DNA of 64,000 bases from Vallitalea longa. Lineage in GTDB: Bacteria > Bacillota > Clostridia > Lachnospirales > Vallitaleaceae. The notes under the pieces were generated by a model, which worked only from the letters and a program-made list of their open reading frames with translations, was not told the origin of the DNA and did no database searches. The DNA is taken from positions 248,001 through 312,000 of the forward strand of contig NZ_BRLB01000001.1 of the NCBI RefSeq assembly GCF_027923465.1. The letters are read 5' to 3'. Below, one piece after another: positions 17,064 through 27,600 of this stretch; positions within the stretch are counted from its first letter, which is position 1, and every line of letters begins with the position of its first letter. The position numbers and the translations under genes are program-made.

Positions 17064-18692
17064 CTATTTGTTCACTCGTATATATTTATCTTCGAAGATC
17101 TTACTTAAGATCTTGAATGTTATATTAGTTATAAATATTAATATTGACAGTATGAATACTTCATTAAAATTAGCATAATGCTGTAATTCCTTTATTTTAC
17201 TCGTTAACAGAGATGTCTTGGCAGTTACCAAGAATATGACTGCACTTATGGTTATCATGGAATTGATGAACAGGTATGATATCATCTCTATAATAGTAGT
17301 CAACGAATTGGGTATTACCACTCTTATAATAGTTTTAAACCACGTATCACCCATGAGTTCTCCCGTTACTTCCCAATTGGGATTCATCTTGGACAATGCA
17401 TTTTTTGCCATTAGATATGGTGTAGTGAAAAAATGTATTATGTTACATAGTATAATTATCGCGAATGTTCCTTTTAGGTCACTACCGTTAAACAAGAATA
17501 AATAAGCCAATCCAAGAACCATTCCCGGTACGCTATTAGTCACCATGGCTGTGAAATCAATTGTACTTTTCAGTTTCTTGTCAATGTCTGACCTAGTATT
17601 GATTATGGCTGATACATAAGTCACTATCGTCCCTATTATTGCTGTAAGTCCTGCAACTAATATGGAGTTCTTGAATACACCTATTACTGTATTTGACATT
17701 ATGGTTTTCGTGAAATATCTAGTGGTGAATGTCATGTTGTAAGGATAGTTCTCTACAAAAGGTGTTATGAACATGACTACGAATATGGAAGTAATCATCA
17801 CTATGATAAGTATGGATATAACAGCAAGTATGACATCTCTCTTCCTGTTTTTTATTAGTTGAGATTTATTGATCTTGTCATAGTGGAAATTATATCTTTC
17901 CAGATACTTCAACAACACAACTCCCACAAGAGCTGGAATAAGCATGACAACTGCTATAACAGAACCTTTATTGAAATCTGGTATGGACCCCAACATGACT
18001 TGATACAAGTAAGTTGAAATCACTTTATATTTTCCACCTATAGAAGCTGGTATCCCAAAATCAGTAAATGTCAATATGAAAGATATCAAGAACGCTCCAG
18101 CAATAGTTCCCAATAGGGGTCTTAAAATAGTATTGATGAAACCTCTAAAAAAGTTGTCCTGCATCAACTTGGATACTAGGATATATTTTTTATCAATGTA
18201 ATCGAATGAATTATTGATAAGGAGAAAAGCCATAGGTAATGTATAGATGACATATCCGATCAGTAATCCGTTAAATCCGTATATATGTATTATTTCTCTA
18301 TTGAACAATTTCGTTATTAACCCTTGTTTTCCTAATGAATATATGATTGCGAATCCGTAAGTTATCGTAGGCAGCAACATGGGTACAAGTATTCCTATAT
18401 GTATAACTTTCTTGGTTTTCTTGGATATACCAGTGCAATTTACACTGTATGCCAGTAAAAAAGCTAACATAGTGGTTATTAGAGCAGTGATGAATGAGAT
18501 CTTGATACTATTAATGACGGCTGTTATTATTTCTTTATCTCTAAGTATAGCTGAATAATTATCGAACATTCCTCCATTCTCATTTTCTATAGAATAGATG
18601 AACAATTTTCCTAGAGGCGTGAATAGAAACATAATAATTACTGCAGCGATAAATATGTATATTATTGTTGCTTGCTTTTTGTTTTTATGCAT
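17064..18692 (-). CDS. 2-aminoethylphosphonate ABC transporter, fused double permease
   Basis: A 542-residue permease made of two binding-protein-dependent transport domains in tandem, each about six helices. The first EAA-like loop is near ISKLMQDNFFRGFINTILRP and the second near NALSKMNPNWEVTGELMGD. The fused size matches the permease of the aminoethylphosphonate systems and the FbpB iron type. I choose the ATG at 18692 (GGAG 6 bases upstream), which overlaps the ATPase stop by 8 bp; the alternative ATG at 18713 has no site. It works with the ATPase and lipoprotein beside it. Confidence 0.9.
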   Translation of the reverse strand: MHKNKKQATIIYIFIAAVIIMFLFTPLGKLFIYSIENENGGMFDNYSAILRDKEIITAVINSIKISFITALITTMLAFLLAYSVNCTGISKKTKKVIHIGILVPMLLPTITYGFAIIYSLGKQGLITKLFNREIIHIYGFNGLLIGYVIYTLPMAFLLINNSFDYIDKKYILVSKLMQDNFFRGFINTILRPLLGTIAGAFLISFILTFTDFGIPASIGGKYKVISTYLYQVMLGSIPDFNKGSVIAVVMLIPALVGVVLLKYLERYNFHYDKINKSQLIKNRKRDVILAVISILIIVMITSIFVVMFITPFVENYPYNMTFTTRYFTKTIMSNTVIGVFKNSILVAGLTAIIGTIVTYVSAIINTRSDIDKKLKSTIDFTAMVTNSVPGMVLGLAYLFLFNGSDLKGTFAIIILCNIIHFFTTPYLMAKNALSKMNPNWEVTGELMGDTWFKTIIRVVIPNSLTTIIEMISYLFINSMITISAVIFLVTAKTSLLTSKIKELQHYANFNEVFILSILIFITNITFKILSKIFEDKYIRVNK

Positions 18693-19437
18693 AGCATTCT
18701 CCAAAAAGATCATATATGTTGTCTTTCTTAATCTTCAGCTGTCTTAGTATAAACTCTTCTATAAAGCTATTTTGTGGTGTTTCTATGATTTCTTTTGGTG
18801 TTCCGTATTGTGAAACCAAACCATCATTGATGATAAGCACTTTGTCTGACATGGTTAATGCTTCTTCTGGATCATGAGTGACTATGATGGTTGTCAAATT
18901 GTATTGTTTGGTAATCAATTTAATTCTTTCTTTGATTGTTTCTTTTATGACTCCATCCAATGCACTCAATGGTTCATCCAGCAATAGTATTCTTGGTTTA
19001 GTTACTAAGGTTCTTGCTAATGCTACCCTTTGTTTTTGTCCTCCTGATAATTGCTCGATACGTTTTTTTAGATGAGGTGTCAATTCTAACGTCTCTATTA
19101 TACTGTCCAATTCATCTTTACTGACAAAATCAGTATTGTTCTTCATACTGTATATGATGTTCTTATAAGCATTAAGATTAGGAAACAAAGCATAATCTTG
19201 AAATACAATGTTGAATCCTCTATTTTTCATAGGTATGTTAGTAAAATCTTCATCATCAAAAAATATTTTACCGTCATCCATGGGAATCAGTCCAAGAATT
19301 ATATTTAGAAGAGTTGTTTTTCCACTCCCGCTTGGTCCAAGCATTGAAACTATTGAACCTTTTTCTATTTCAAGATTTATTCCATCAAGTACTGTTTTAT
19401 CGTTAAATTTCTTTTTTATATTTACTAACTTTAACAA
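18685..19437 (-). CDS. 2-aminoethylphosphonate ABC transporter, ATP-binding protein
   Basis: A 250-residue ABC ATPase: Walker A GPSGSGKTT (residues 34-42), Q-loop IVFQDYALFPNLNAYKN, signature LSGGQKQRVALARTL, Walker B ILLLDEPLSALD, H-loop IIVTHDPEEAL. It energises import through the fused permease whose start overlaps its last codons. It is shorter than the ~350-residue CUT/Pot type, lacking a C-terminal TOBE regulatory domain. First gene of the phosphonate operon; an AGTGTA-N4-TACACT palindrome lies directly upstream. Confidence 0.92.
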   Translation of the reverse strand: MLKLVNIKKKFNDKTVLDGINLEIEKGSIVSMLGPSGSGKTTLLNIILGLIPMDDGKIFFDDEDFTNIPMKNRGFNIVFQDYALFPNLNAYKNIIYSMKNNTDFVSKDELDSIIETLELTPHLKKRIEQLSGGQKQRVALARTLVTKPRILLLDEPLSALDGVIKETIKERIKLITKQYNLTTIIVTHDPEEALTMSDKVLIINDGLVSQYGTPKEIIETPQNSFIEEFILRQLKIKKDNIYDLFGECYA

Positions 19438-19463
19438 TGTTTTCCCTCCAAACTGTAATTTAT

Positions 19464-19479
19464 AGTGTAATGATACACT
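19464..19479 (-). promoter_or_regulatory. Palindrome in the promoter region of the phosphonate operon
   Basis: AGTGTA-ATGA-TACACT is a perfect 6-bp inverted repeat 27 bp before the first start codon. It overlaps a TATAAA (complement of 19459-19464) that could be the -10; the -35 is weak. Placement fits an operator for a regulator encoded elsewhere, since the operon has none. Confidence 0.5.
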
Positions 19480-19566
19480 TGGAAAGTAAAGTTTATATTA
19501 AAAAAGAGTAAAGAATGATTAAATTATTAAATCCGTAATTGATGATTTCAATAATAACCGTATAGA

Positions 19567-21476
19567 ATCGAGTAGGAGATAATTGATTAATTCAATTATC
19601 GTCCTCTCACACCACCAAGCATACCGTTCGGTACTTGGCGGTTCAATAGAATTAACATACTCGTGCATATGTTTCTGTTAAAGATACTAATCCTGATTTC
19701 TTTAGTCTTGCATTAGTTATGGTTCTATGAAGAATCGGGCTGCTGGCTATCCTCCAGTAGCCTTTTCTTGTGTTTGCAAATTCCCATGCTTTGTATTTAT
19801 CTATTCCCAATCTCTGAAGATTTTTAAACTTTGTTTTAATCTTCTTCCATTGCTTCCAATAGCACATACGAATTCGTCTTCTTAACCATTCATCTAACAT
19901 TTGCATTTTATTTTTCATCTTAGCCATTTTGAAATAATTAATCCATCCTACTATCACTTGTTTAAGCTTTATATAGGTTGACTTAATATTTCCTATTCTG
20001 CTTCTTCCAGTTAGATATTTTATCTTCTGCTTCAGCTTCTTAACTGACTTTTCATGAACTCTAAATTCCACTCCACCTTTTACATTGTAGAATGAATAGC
20101 CTAAAAATTTCAGTTTCCATGGTCTACCAACCGTACTCTTTTCTTTATTTACAGTTAATTTGAGCTTTCCTTCTATATATCTTGTGATACTTTCCATTAC
20201 CCGATTGGCAGCTTTCCTACTTTTGACGTATATATTGCAGTCATCTGCATATCTTACAAAACGTAGACCCCTAAGCTCCAATTCTTTGTCTAATTCATTA
20301 AGCATGATGTTACTAAGTAATGGGGATAAATTGCCCCCTTGCGGTACGCCTTTTGCCGTTTTGTTTACAACATCATTTATCATAACTCCTGCTTGTAGAT
20401 ATTTCCGTATTAGACTCAATACTCTTTTGTCCTTAACTTCTTTATAAACTAATCCCATGAGTTTGTCATGATTTACTGTATCAAAATATGCTTTAAGGTC
20501 CATATCTACTGCCCAGTTATAACCGTCATTAATATATTCCTTACATTTCTTCAATGCATCATGGCAACTCCTTCCGGGACGGAATCCATAACTGTATTCT
20601 GAGAAAGTTTTCTCAAATATCGGACTTAATACTTGGGTAATTGATTGTTGGATTACTCTGTCAACCACTGTTGGTATACCTAGTTTTCGCATCTTTTTAT
20701 TATCTTTTGGTATTTCTACCCTTCTAACTGGTTTAGGGATATAACTCCCTTCCATTATAGACTGTTTTACTTTGTCACCATGTTTTTGTAAATACTCTAG
20801 AAGTTCATCTATTGTTAATTTATCAATTCCATGGCTTCCTTTATTGCTCTTAACTCTTTTAAATGCTTTATTCATGTTGTCTTTGTCAAGAATTTTCTCT
20901 AATAGTCTACTATCATATACACTTTCGTCGTTTTGTTTCCTATCTGACGTCAATGAAATACTAGGCACTTTCTCATTACCATCAAGTTCCACTTTACTCT
21001 CACGAGAATAGTCTTCAGTATGAAGTTGTCTGCCTTCTTCGCATTTCTTTGTGTCCTTCAATTCTTCAAAACCTCCTATCGTTCAGTCCTTCCTAGAAAA
21101 TCTATAGCTCTTCTAGTACTATGACGTCTGCTGACTTCTGATAGTTCAGCCATATATCACTATATGGGTTGTTGTTTCAAAGTTCATTTCCACAACTTAT
21201 CTATCAGATCTCCCCAGGTAAGAGCGCAGTCTTTCATTCCATATATCTGCCACATTTACTGTAATAGCTTTCGGGTGATACGGACTTTGTTTTGTTTTGC
21301 AAACTCATCCAACTATAACAGCCTTATATGTGATTCGTGTTTCTCAGACCGGAAATTTGCCATCCGACTTCCTTCAGATTCCATCTCACGATGGACACCC
21401 TTGTCTTAGCTAACACCTATATCACCTTCGGTGCTCGGGACTTTCACCCTATAGACTGCGCCCATGCTGGGCGCAC
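19567..21476 (-). mobile_element. Group IIC intron, complete
   Basis: A retroelement of about 1.9 kb. The 5' end on the minus strand is GTGCGCCCAGCATGGGCGC at 21476, followed by the conserved CTATAGGGTGAAAGTCCCGA and, further on, AAGGGTGTCC and GGTCTGAG elements of domain I of the Oceanobacillus-type IIC introns. Domain V lies at about 19605-19645 (GAACCGCC...GGTGGTGTGAGAGG, with a CGC catalytic triad), then a domain VI stem and the 3' end CTACTCGAT near 19567. Domain IV holds the reverse transcriptase gene. The 5' junction follows the T-tract of a terminator hairpin immediately, the classical IIC target. It is intact in all parts I can see, so it is probably mobile or recently so. Confidence 0.9.
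19652..21061 (-). CDS. ltrA: Group II intron reverse transcriptase/maturase
   Basis: A 469-residue intron-encoded protein. Reverse transcriptase blocks include GSHGIDKLTIDELLEYL, RPVEI-like RVEIPKDNKKMRKLGIPT, SYGFRPGRSCHDAL, AVDMDLKAYFDTVNHD and the active-site YADD (271-274), followed by KSTVGRPWKLKFLGYSF. After it comes the maturase (group II intron maturase-specific) domain with WINYFKMAKMKNKMQMLDEW and a basic C-terminus. No HNH endonuclease domain is present, as expected for class C. Translation seems to start at TTG (21061), 10 bases after AGGAGG; no ATG is better placed. It splices the intron and drives retrohoming. Confidence 0.95.
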   Translation of the reverse strand: MKDTKKCEEGRQLHTEDYSRESKVELDGNEKVPSISLTSDRKQNDESVYDSRLLEKILDKDNMNKAFKRVKSNKGSHGIDKLTIDELLEYLQKHGDKVKQSIMEGSYIPKPVRRVEIPKDNKKMRKLGIPTVVDRVIQQSITQVLSPIFEKTFSEYSYGFRPGRSCHDALKKCKEYINDGYNWAVDMDLKAYFDTVNHDKLMGLVYKEVKDKRVLSLIRKYLQAGVMINDVVNKTAKGVPQGGNLSPLLSNIMLNELDKELELRGLRFVRYADDCNIYVKSRKAANRVMESITRYIEGKLKLTVNKEKSTVGRPWKLKFLGYSFYNVKGGVEFRVHEKSVKKLKQKIKYLTGRSRIGNIKSTYIKLKQVIVGWINYFKMAKMKNKMQMLDEWLRRRIRMCYWKQWKKIKTKFKNLQRLGIDKYKAWEFANTRKGYWRIASSPILHRTITNARLKKSGLVSLTETYARVC

Positions 21477-21513
21477 AAAAAAACAGCTAGGAACTAATTA
21501 GCTCCTAGCTGTT
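21477..21513 (-). terminator. Terminator of the giant secreted protein gene; intron target
   Basis: AACAGCTAGGA (21482-21492) and TCCTAGCTGTT (21503-21513) form an 11-bp stem extended by CTAA/TTAG, with seven T residues on the minus strand (21477-21483). The group IIC intron begins at the next base. Confidence 0.9.
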
Positions 21514-21604
21514 ATTTTTTAGTTATTGTTAGTTTAATTAATCTTAATTAGTAGAATCAATATTTTACATATCTTTTTCTTTTACTTCTAATTTCACTTT
21601 CCTG

Positions 21605-24600
21605 CTAGTCTTCATCTTTAGGTTCTTCCAAATCTGAAATGACATTATTATTAACTTTTTCTACATTCTCAGTAAGAATTTGTTCAACTTTTTTATTATC
21701 CTCATTTTCTGATGAACTTCCGTTCTCTATTATTGCCTCATCTTCTGTTGAATTATCATCCTCTTCTATTGCTTCGTTTTCTGTTGAATCTTCATCATTT
21801 TTTATTGCTTCACTTTCTGTTGAATCTTTATCAACTGTTATTGTTTCGTCTTGTGTTGAACTATCAACTTCATTTATTGCTTCGCTGTCTGTTGAATCTT
21901 CACCTTCTGTTATTGTTTCGCCCTCTCTTGAATCTTCACCTTCTGTCATTGTTTCGCTATCTGTTGACTCTTCATCCTTAGTTATTTCTTCGCCCTCTAT
22001 CGAATCTTCACCTTCTGTTATTGCTTCACCCTCTGTTGAATCTTCATCTTCTGTTATTGTTTCTTCTTCAGGTATATTTTCTTCATCAATATAAATATCT
22101 ACTGTGTCAAGATTTTCATCTGTTGTGAGAAACTTGGCATCCGCCCAGTTTGCGTGGTCATTTCCTTTGCCGTTTCCAGCATCGTCTACGACTAGTTTAA
22201 TTATTTGTGCGCCTTCCACATCAATAGTAATAGATTTACATGGTGTTTTTTTCTTCATGATTTCAGATGTATATACTAATTTATTATCAAGATAGACTTC
22301 AAATCTAACTGATCCTCTATAATTAGCTGTTTGGCTGACACCTATAACACTTGTAAAATATTTAAAATCTTTACCTTCTATATTGTATATTACTTGTGAA
22401 TAAGCATGAGTTCCTATACCCTTTTCGTAAGTCACTTCTTTTTGACCATCCCATAGTCTAAGAGTACCACCTGAGTTGGATTTATCTTTCTCAACTCTTC
22501 TCCATGCTGTAGTTGCTTTAGTCCAATTCATATCTGTTGCATATATGAATTTTATTTTTACTTCTAATTTAACTTTTTTAGTTGTTTTGTTACCGTGACT
22601 ATCTGCAACATTATATTCGACTTCAAATTCGCCCAGTTCATCTTCCACATAATCTGTTGTATATGTCACTTGTGAACTTAAGTCTCCATCTTCTTTATCT
22701 GTTGCTGTAACTTCAGATAGTATTTCATCAAAATCTATATGTTCACCTTCATAGAAAGTTAAATCTTCAGCATTAATCACTGGACTTTCTCCTACAAATA
22801 TTTCAAGTTCCCCAATAGCAGATTTTATATCTTCTAGTGCTTCATCAACTTGAATCTGGTCAAACCCACCTATTTGAAGAAGTGATTTTGCAAAACTTAT
22901 TTTTCCTTGAAGCCTATCCCATGAATCTTTTTCATATGCAGTTTCCTCTAGTTTTTCAACCTCTTCTAAGACTTCATCAAGCATTGATGTATCTACAGCC
23001 ATAACGATTCCATCTGCTATAAGGAATTTGGAATCTGCCCATATTGCACTATCATTTCCTTGTCCATTACCTCCGTCTGTTATTACTAATTTAAGTTTTT
23101 TTGCTCCGCCGATATTTACTTTAATGAACTGTTGAGGTGTATCCTTTTTCATAACTCCCGTTTCAGCAGCAAGCTCTCCATCTACATAGACCTTGAATTC
23201 TACAGATGTTCTATAGTTACCTTCTCTTGAGGCACCTACATAACTTGTGAAGTATCCATAATCCTTACCTTCCAGATTGTAGACAGTTTCTGAATGAGCA
23301 TGGCTTCCTATACCTTTTTCATAAGTAACGGCTTTTTCTCCATCCCATATGATAAGTGGTTTGCTACTGATTGTTAAGTCTTTCTTAGTTCTTGACCAAC
23401 CTGATTTTGCTGATACCCAATCAGTATCTGATACATAGATGCTACTATTAACTACAATAAGTTTTACATTCTTGTCTGTTTCATATCCTTCACTGTCTGT
23501 TACACTGTACACGATATCAAAGTTACCTGTACTTCCTTTTGTGTAGTTTGTAGTATATGTGACTTCTGAACTTAAATCTCCATCTTCAATATCTGTTGCT
23601 TTTACGTTTTTCATGATTTCATCAAAATCTATTTCATCATCTTTTTCATATGCTACATTAGTTACTTCAATCACAGGTGCTGAGTCTTTTGATACGAATT
23701 TGGCATCTGCCCATATGGAAAAATCATTACCTTTACTTCCATTTGGATCCACTACTAATTTTATTTCTTTTGCATCTCTAATATCTACATCTACATATCT
23801 ATAAGGAGTTTTTGAAGCAATAACTCCAGAATCGTATTTTAGAGTTCCGTCAACATAGACTTTATATATTACGCTTGAATTAGTGCTATACACATTTTGA
23901 TTCAGCCCTATATAACTCCGGAAATCAGTATATCCCTTGTTTTCTATATCATATACTATTTCAGAATATGCATGGGCACCCATTCCTTTTTTGAAAGTAT
24001 CTTTTCCATATTTTGAATATAGAATTATTGGTCCTCCACCAATATTAGTGTCTTTTGAGATACTTCTGTAACCTGCTTTTCCGCTCTTATACTTGATATC
24101 ACTTAGATATACCACGTCACTTACTACTTCTACTTCTTTTACAATGGTTTCTTCATTATCACCATCTGATATTCTATAACTAACTGAGTACATTCCTTTT
24201 TTGTTCACATCTACAGTATTTTCTATAACTTGTATATTATTGCTGATATCATTTCCTTGTGAATCCACTACTGTTATGTGATTCATTGGATCAAATTCTT
24301 TGTAAAGAGGAGTACTGATTTTAGATGTAAAACTTAATTTTTGACTTTCTCCCGGAGGAGTTACGCCATTTCCTGCAATCCTTACTAATACATCCAAATC
24401 ACTTAAAAATATGGCTGGATCGCTTTCTGAATATCTTGTCCAAGTTTTACCGGAATTAACGCTGTATTCCATAGATGAGTCTATTCCTGCTACAATATTT
24501 TTGTTGTCATCAGCTTCAACATCTGCAATACTAGGTTTATCTTTAGTCTCTATTGCAGCGATACCTGCGTTACCTCTAATCCTAATTTTTATTCCATATT

Positions 24601-27600
24601 CTGGTTTGATTACACTTAATTCTTCTTTAGTTAAAGTAATGTTGTCTCTTGAAACTGATTTCCAAGATTGACCTCCATCTATAGTATATTCCATAGATTT
24701 AGTACTTCCCATGATCTTTCCTGCATTTTCCCCATCAAAACTGAATGTTACTTCTGGTACTACTACTTTATTAAGGTAATTCAAAGCCCAAACTTGATAC
24801 TTATTATGAACGAATTTACTTATATTGATAGTAGATTTATTGCTATTCGCTGTTAGTGCAAGTCCAGTCGCTACATTGATTATCTCATATTCGTTATTTC
24901 CTAGATTAACGATCTCCCACTTCTGTATATCGTTTCCTGTATAAGTGGTTTGAGCTAATGTAGCACCATCATCAGTACTTGAATCCTTAGGAACCAATAC
25001 TTTACCACTGTTTCTCATTACTATTTTGTACTGATTTTCAGTAATATTTACTAATCTTACAGTTTGATTTGAACTTCCTGTAAATCTGTATTGTTTTATA
25101 TTAGCATTATCTTCTTTGCTTCCATATGTTACATCTAAACTTCTTCCTGTTGCCTTACTTATGAATTTATAAGTGACTCTTCCATCAAATATCTCAGTTT
25201 CTTCTGCTGTATATTCTAATGCTACATAATCACTAGCAAATGTTGTACCTGTGGCTTGATATCTTACATAGATATTTACATTTCCTCTTAAACCTAAGTT
25301 GAATTCTCCATTATAAGTAGTCCAAGTTTCACCATCGTCAAAACTGTATTCCATAGTTTCATCTAAACCAGTGATTGTGTTTTCTATATCGTCTCCTTGT
25401 ACATCAGGAAGTTTTTCACAAGCTGTAAAGCTTATTTCACCACTTTCGGTTGTATTCTTGAATCTTACTTCAATGATACTTTCTGGGTTGATGTTTATGA
25501 AGTCTTCTGGTGTCAAACTCATATTGACTTCTGTTATGTCTTTCCATGTACTTCCGTTATCTATGCTGTATTCCATGTTGGTATTTGCTCCCACAAGTCT
25601 TCCGGCATTAGATCCATCAAAGCTGAAGATTACATGAGGTATTAAAGATTCAGTCTTATAGAGTCTTATTTCAGCAGCGGCTATATAATTTCTTCCAGCC
25701 TTTACACCTTCGAATCTAATATATTTTGCTCCTCTAGCATTGAACTCGGATGTTTTGATTTTATTGTCACTTGTCCATTTACCTTTTGATACAATTGTAA
25801 AGTTTTCACCATCATTGCTTGCATAAATGTTATATTCAGTGATTCTTCCCTGAGAGTTACCATCTTGTCTTGGAACATATTCAAGTTTATATATATCACT
25901 TTCTTCTTTCAGCTCTATTGTTACTGATTGTGGCATCTTTCCACCGTTTTCACTATAGTTAGTGTGGAAATATGAATAGATGTTTCCATCAAAAGCTTTT
26001 TGGATATCAGTAATTTTTGAAACATCAACTTTAACACTTTCCATATCAGATGGGAGAATTATCAGTGGATTGACTTGACTTGTAAAGTTAAATGTCCTTA
26101 TTTCACTTCTCAATGTTTTTCCTTGTCCAGGAATCTTTACTATGAAATTCACATCTCCTGTCAAATCAGGAAGACTAGCTTGATCTTTATATCTAGTCCA
26201 AGTCTCTCCATTATCAATACTGAAATAAACTTTATCGTTTAGTCCGTATATCTTATTCATATCATCATTACCATAAATTTTAGGTAGAGAAGGTGCTTTT
26301 TTTATAGGAATAGTAACATATTCATTTGTACCTATCAGCCTTAATCTGATATTATTCTCAGCAGTTATGGATTCTATCTCTTCATCACTGAGTTTCATAT
26401 TTTCTTCTGTTATAGGCTTCCAGGATACACCACCATCAAGACTGTATTCCGTATCGGTTTTACTTCTTACCAATTTTCCAGCGTTAGTGCCATTAAAATT
26501 AAAATCCGCTAGACATAATCCATTTCCAGACATCACGTTTTTAATTTCCTGCGCTATTTGTTTTTGCTTATTGTTTATTTCATAAGCTTCTTCTAGCATT
26601 GAATTCAATTTAACCATATATTCTTGATATTTTTCTCTTGGAGTTTCTTTATTCAATACTAGATTTTGTATGGATCTGAATAAATCATATGCGACTCTTG
26701 GTTGTTCTTTTAGATTATCTATAATATAATCTGCTAATTCATATCTTTCCTCAATTGTGATAGGTTTTTCTTCGAATGGTCCATATACTTTAAGTTCTGA
26801 TGCAGTAGCAAAACCACCATGACCTTTTATGGCTTCTAGTTTTATATGTTTTGCATTTGTTTTTTCAAATTCCACAGTCTTGGTCTTTGAATTATCTGAC
26901 CAATTTCCATGAGAAACCAATTCGTAATTTTCTCCATCAATACTTGTATATAAATTGTATTCAGTTATACGTCCGTTACTGCCGCTTTGTCTTGGAACAT
27001 ATGTAAATCTGCTGATTTCATATTCTCTATCAAATGAAAGAGTTATTGATTGAGGAAGCTGTGCTTTATTGCTTCCATATCTTGTATGCCATATGGTTTT
27101 AGTATTTCCATCAAGTACTTTGCTTGCTCCTTGACTTGAGTTATGTGAGCTTGTAGCTGTTGCTGTCATATTCTCTGATGGTATTCTAGTATCTTCCATA
27201 GCATTATTCCAGAGTTTCTTGATTGCATTTACATAATCTTTCCAAACGTCTATATTCCATTTGTTGATTTGCATAGCGACTTTACGAATCGCTTGGGCTT
27301 TGTTATAGTCTGTAATTGCAGTAGCAATCCACTTAAGTTGATGTGATTTATGAAGTGCTTCTTCATCCTCTCTAGAAGCTTCATAAGTAAACCAATATGC
27401 AGGTCTATTACTAGATATATCTCCATAATTGGTATAAGGAATATAAGTACGTTGACCAACCACTGATTTTCCCCAACCAGATATATTGTAACCAAGATCC
27501 CATTTACCTGCTGATTTAGGTGAATAATAAACATGAGCCGCATGACCTGGTTGTCCAACATTGAATCCCGGATTACCGAAAGCATTGTTGGTGATAGTAC

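Noticed and set aside
21701-22060. Regular 36-bp repeats considered as CRISPR
   Set aside because: The units are contiguous, in frame and coding, with no unique spacers.
21639-22094. Open frame on the plus strand across the acidic repeats
   Set aside because: Ser/Val-rich low-complexity translation of the antisense of the repeat array; no ribosome site. The minus-strand protein explains it.
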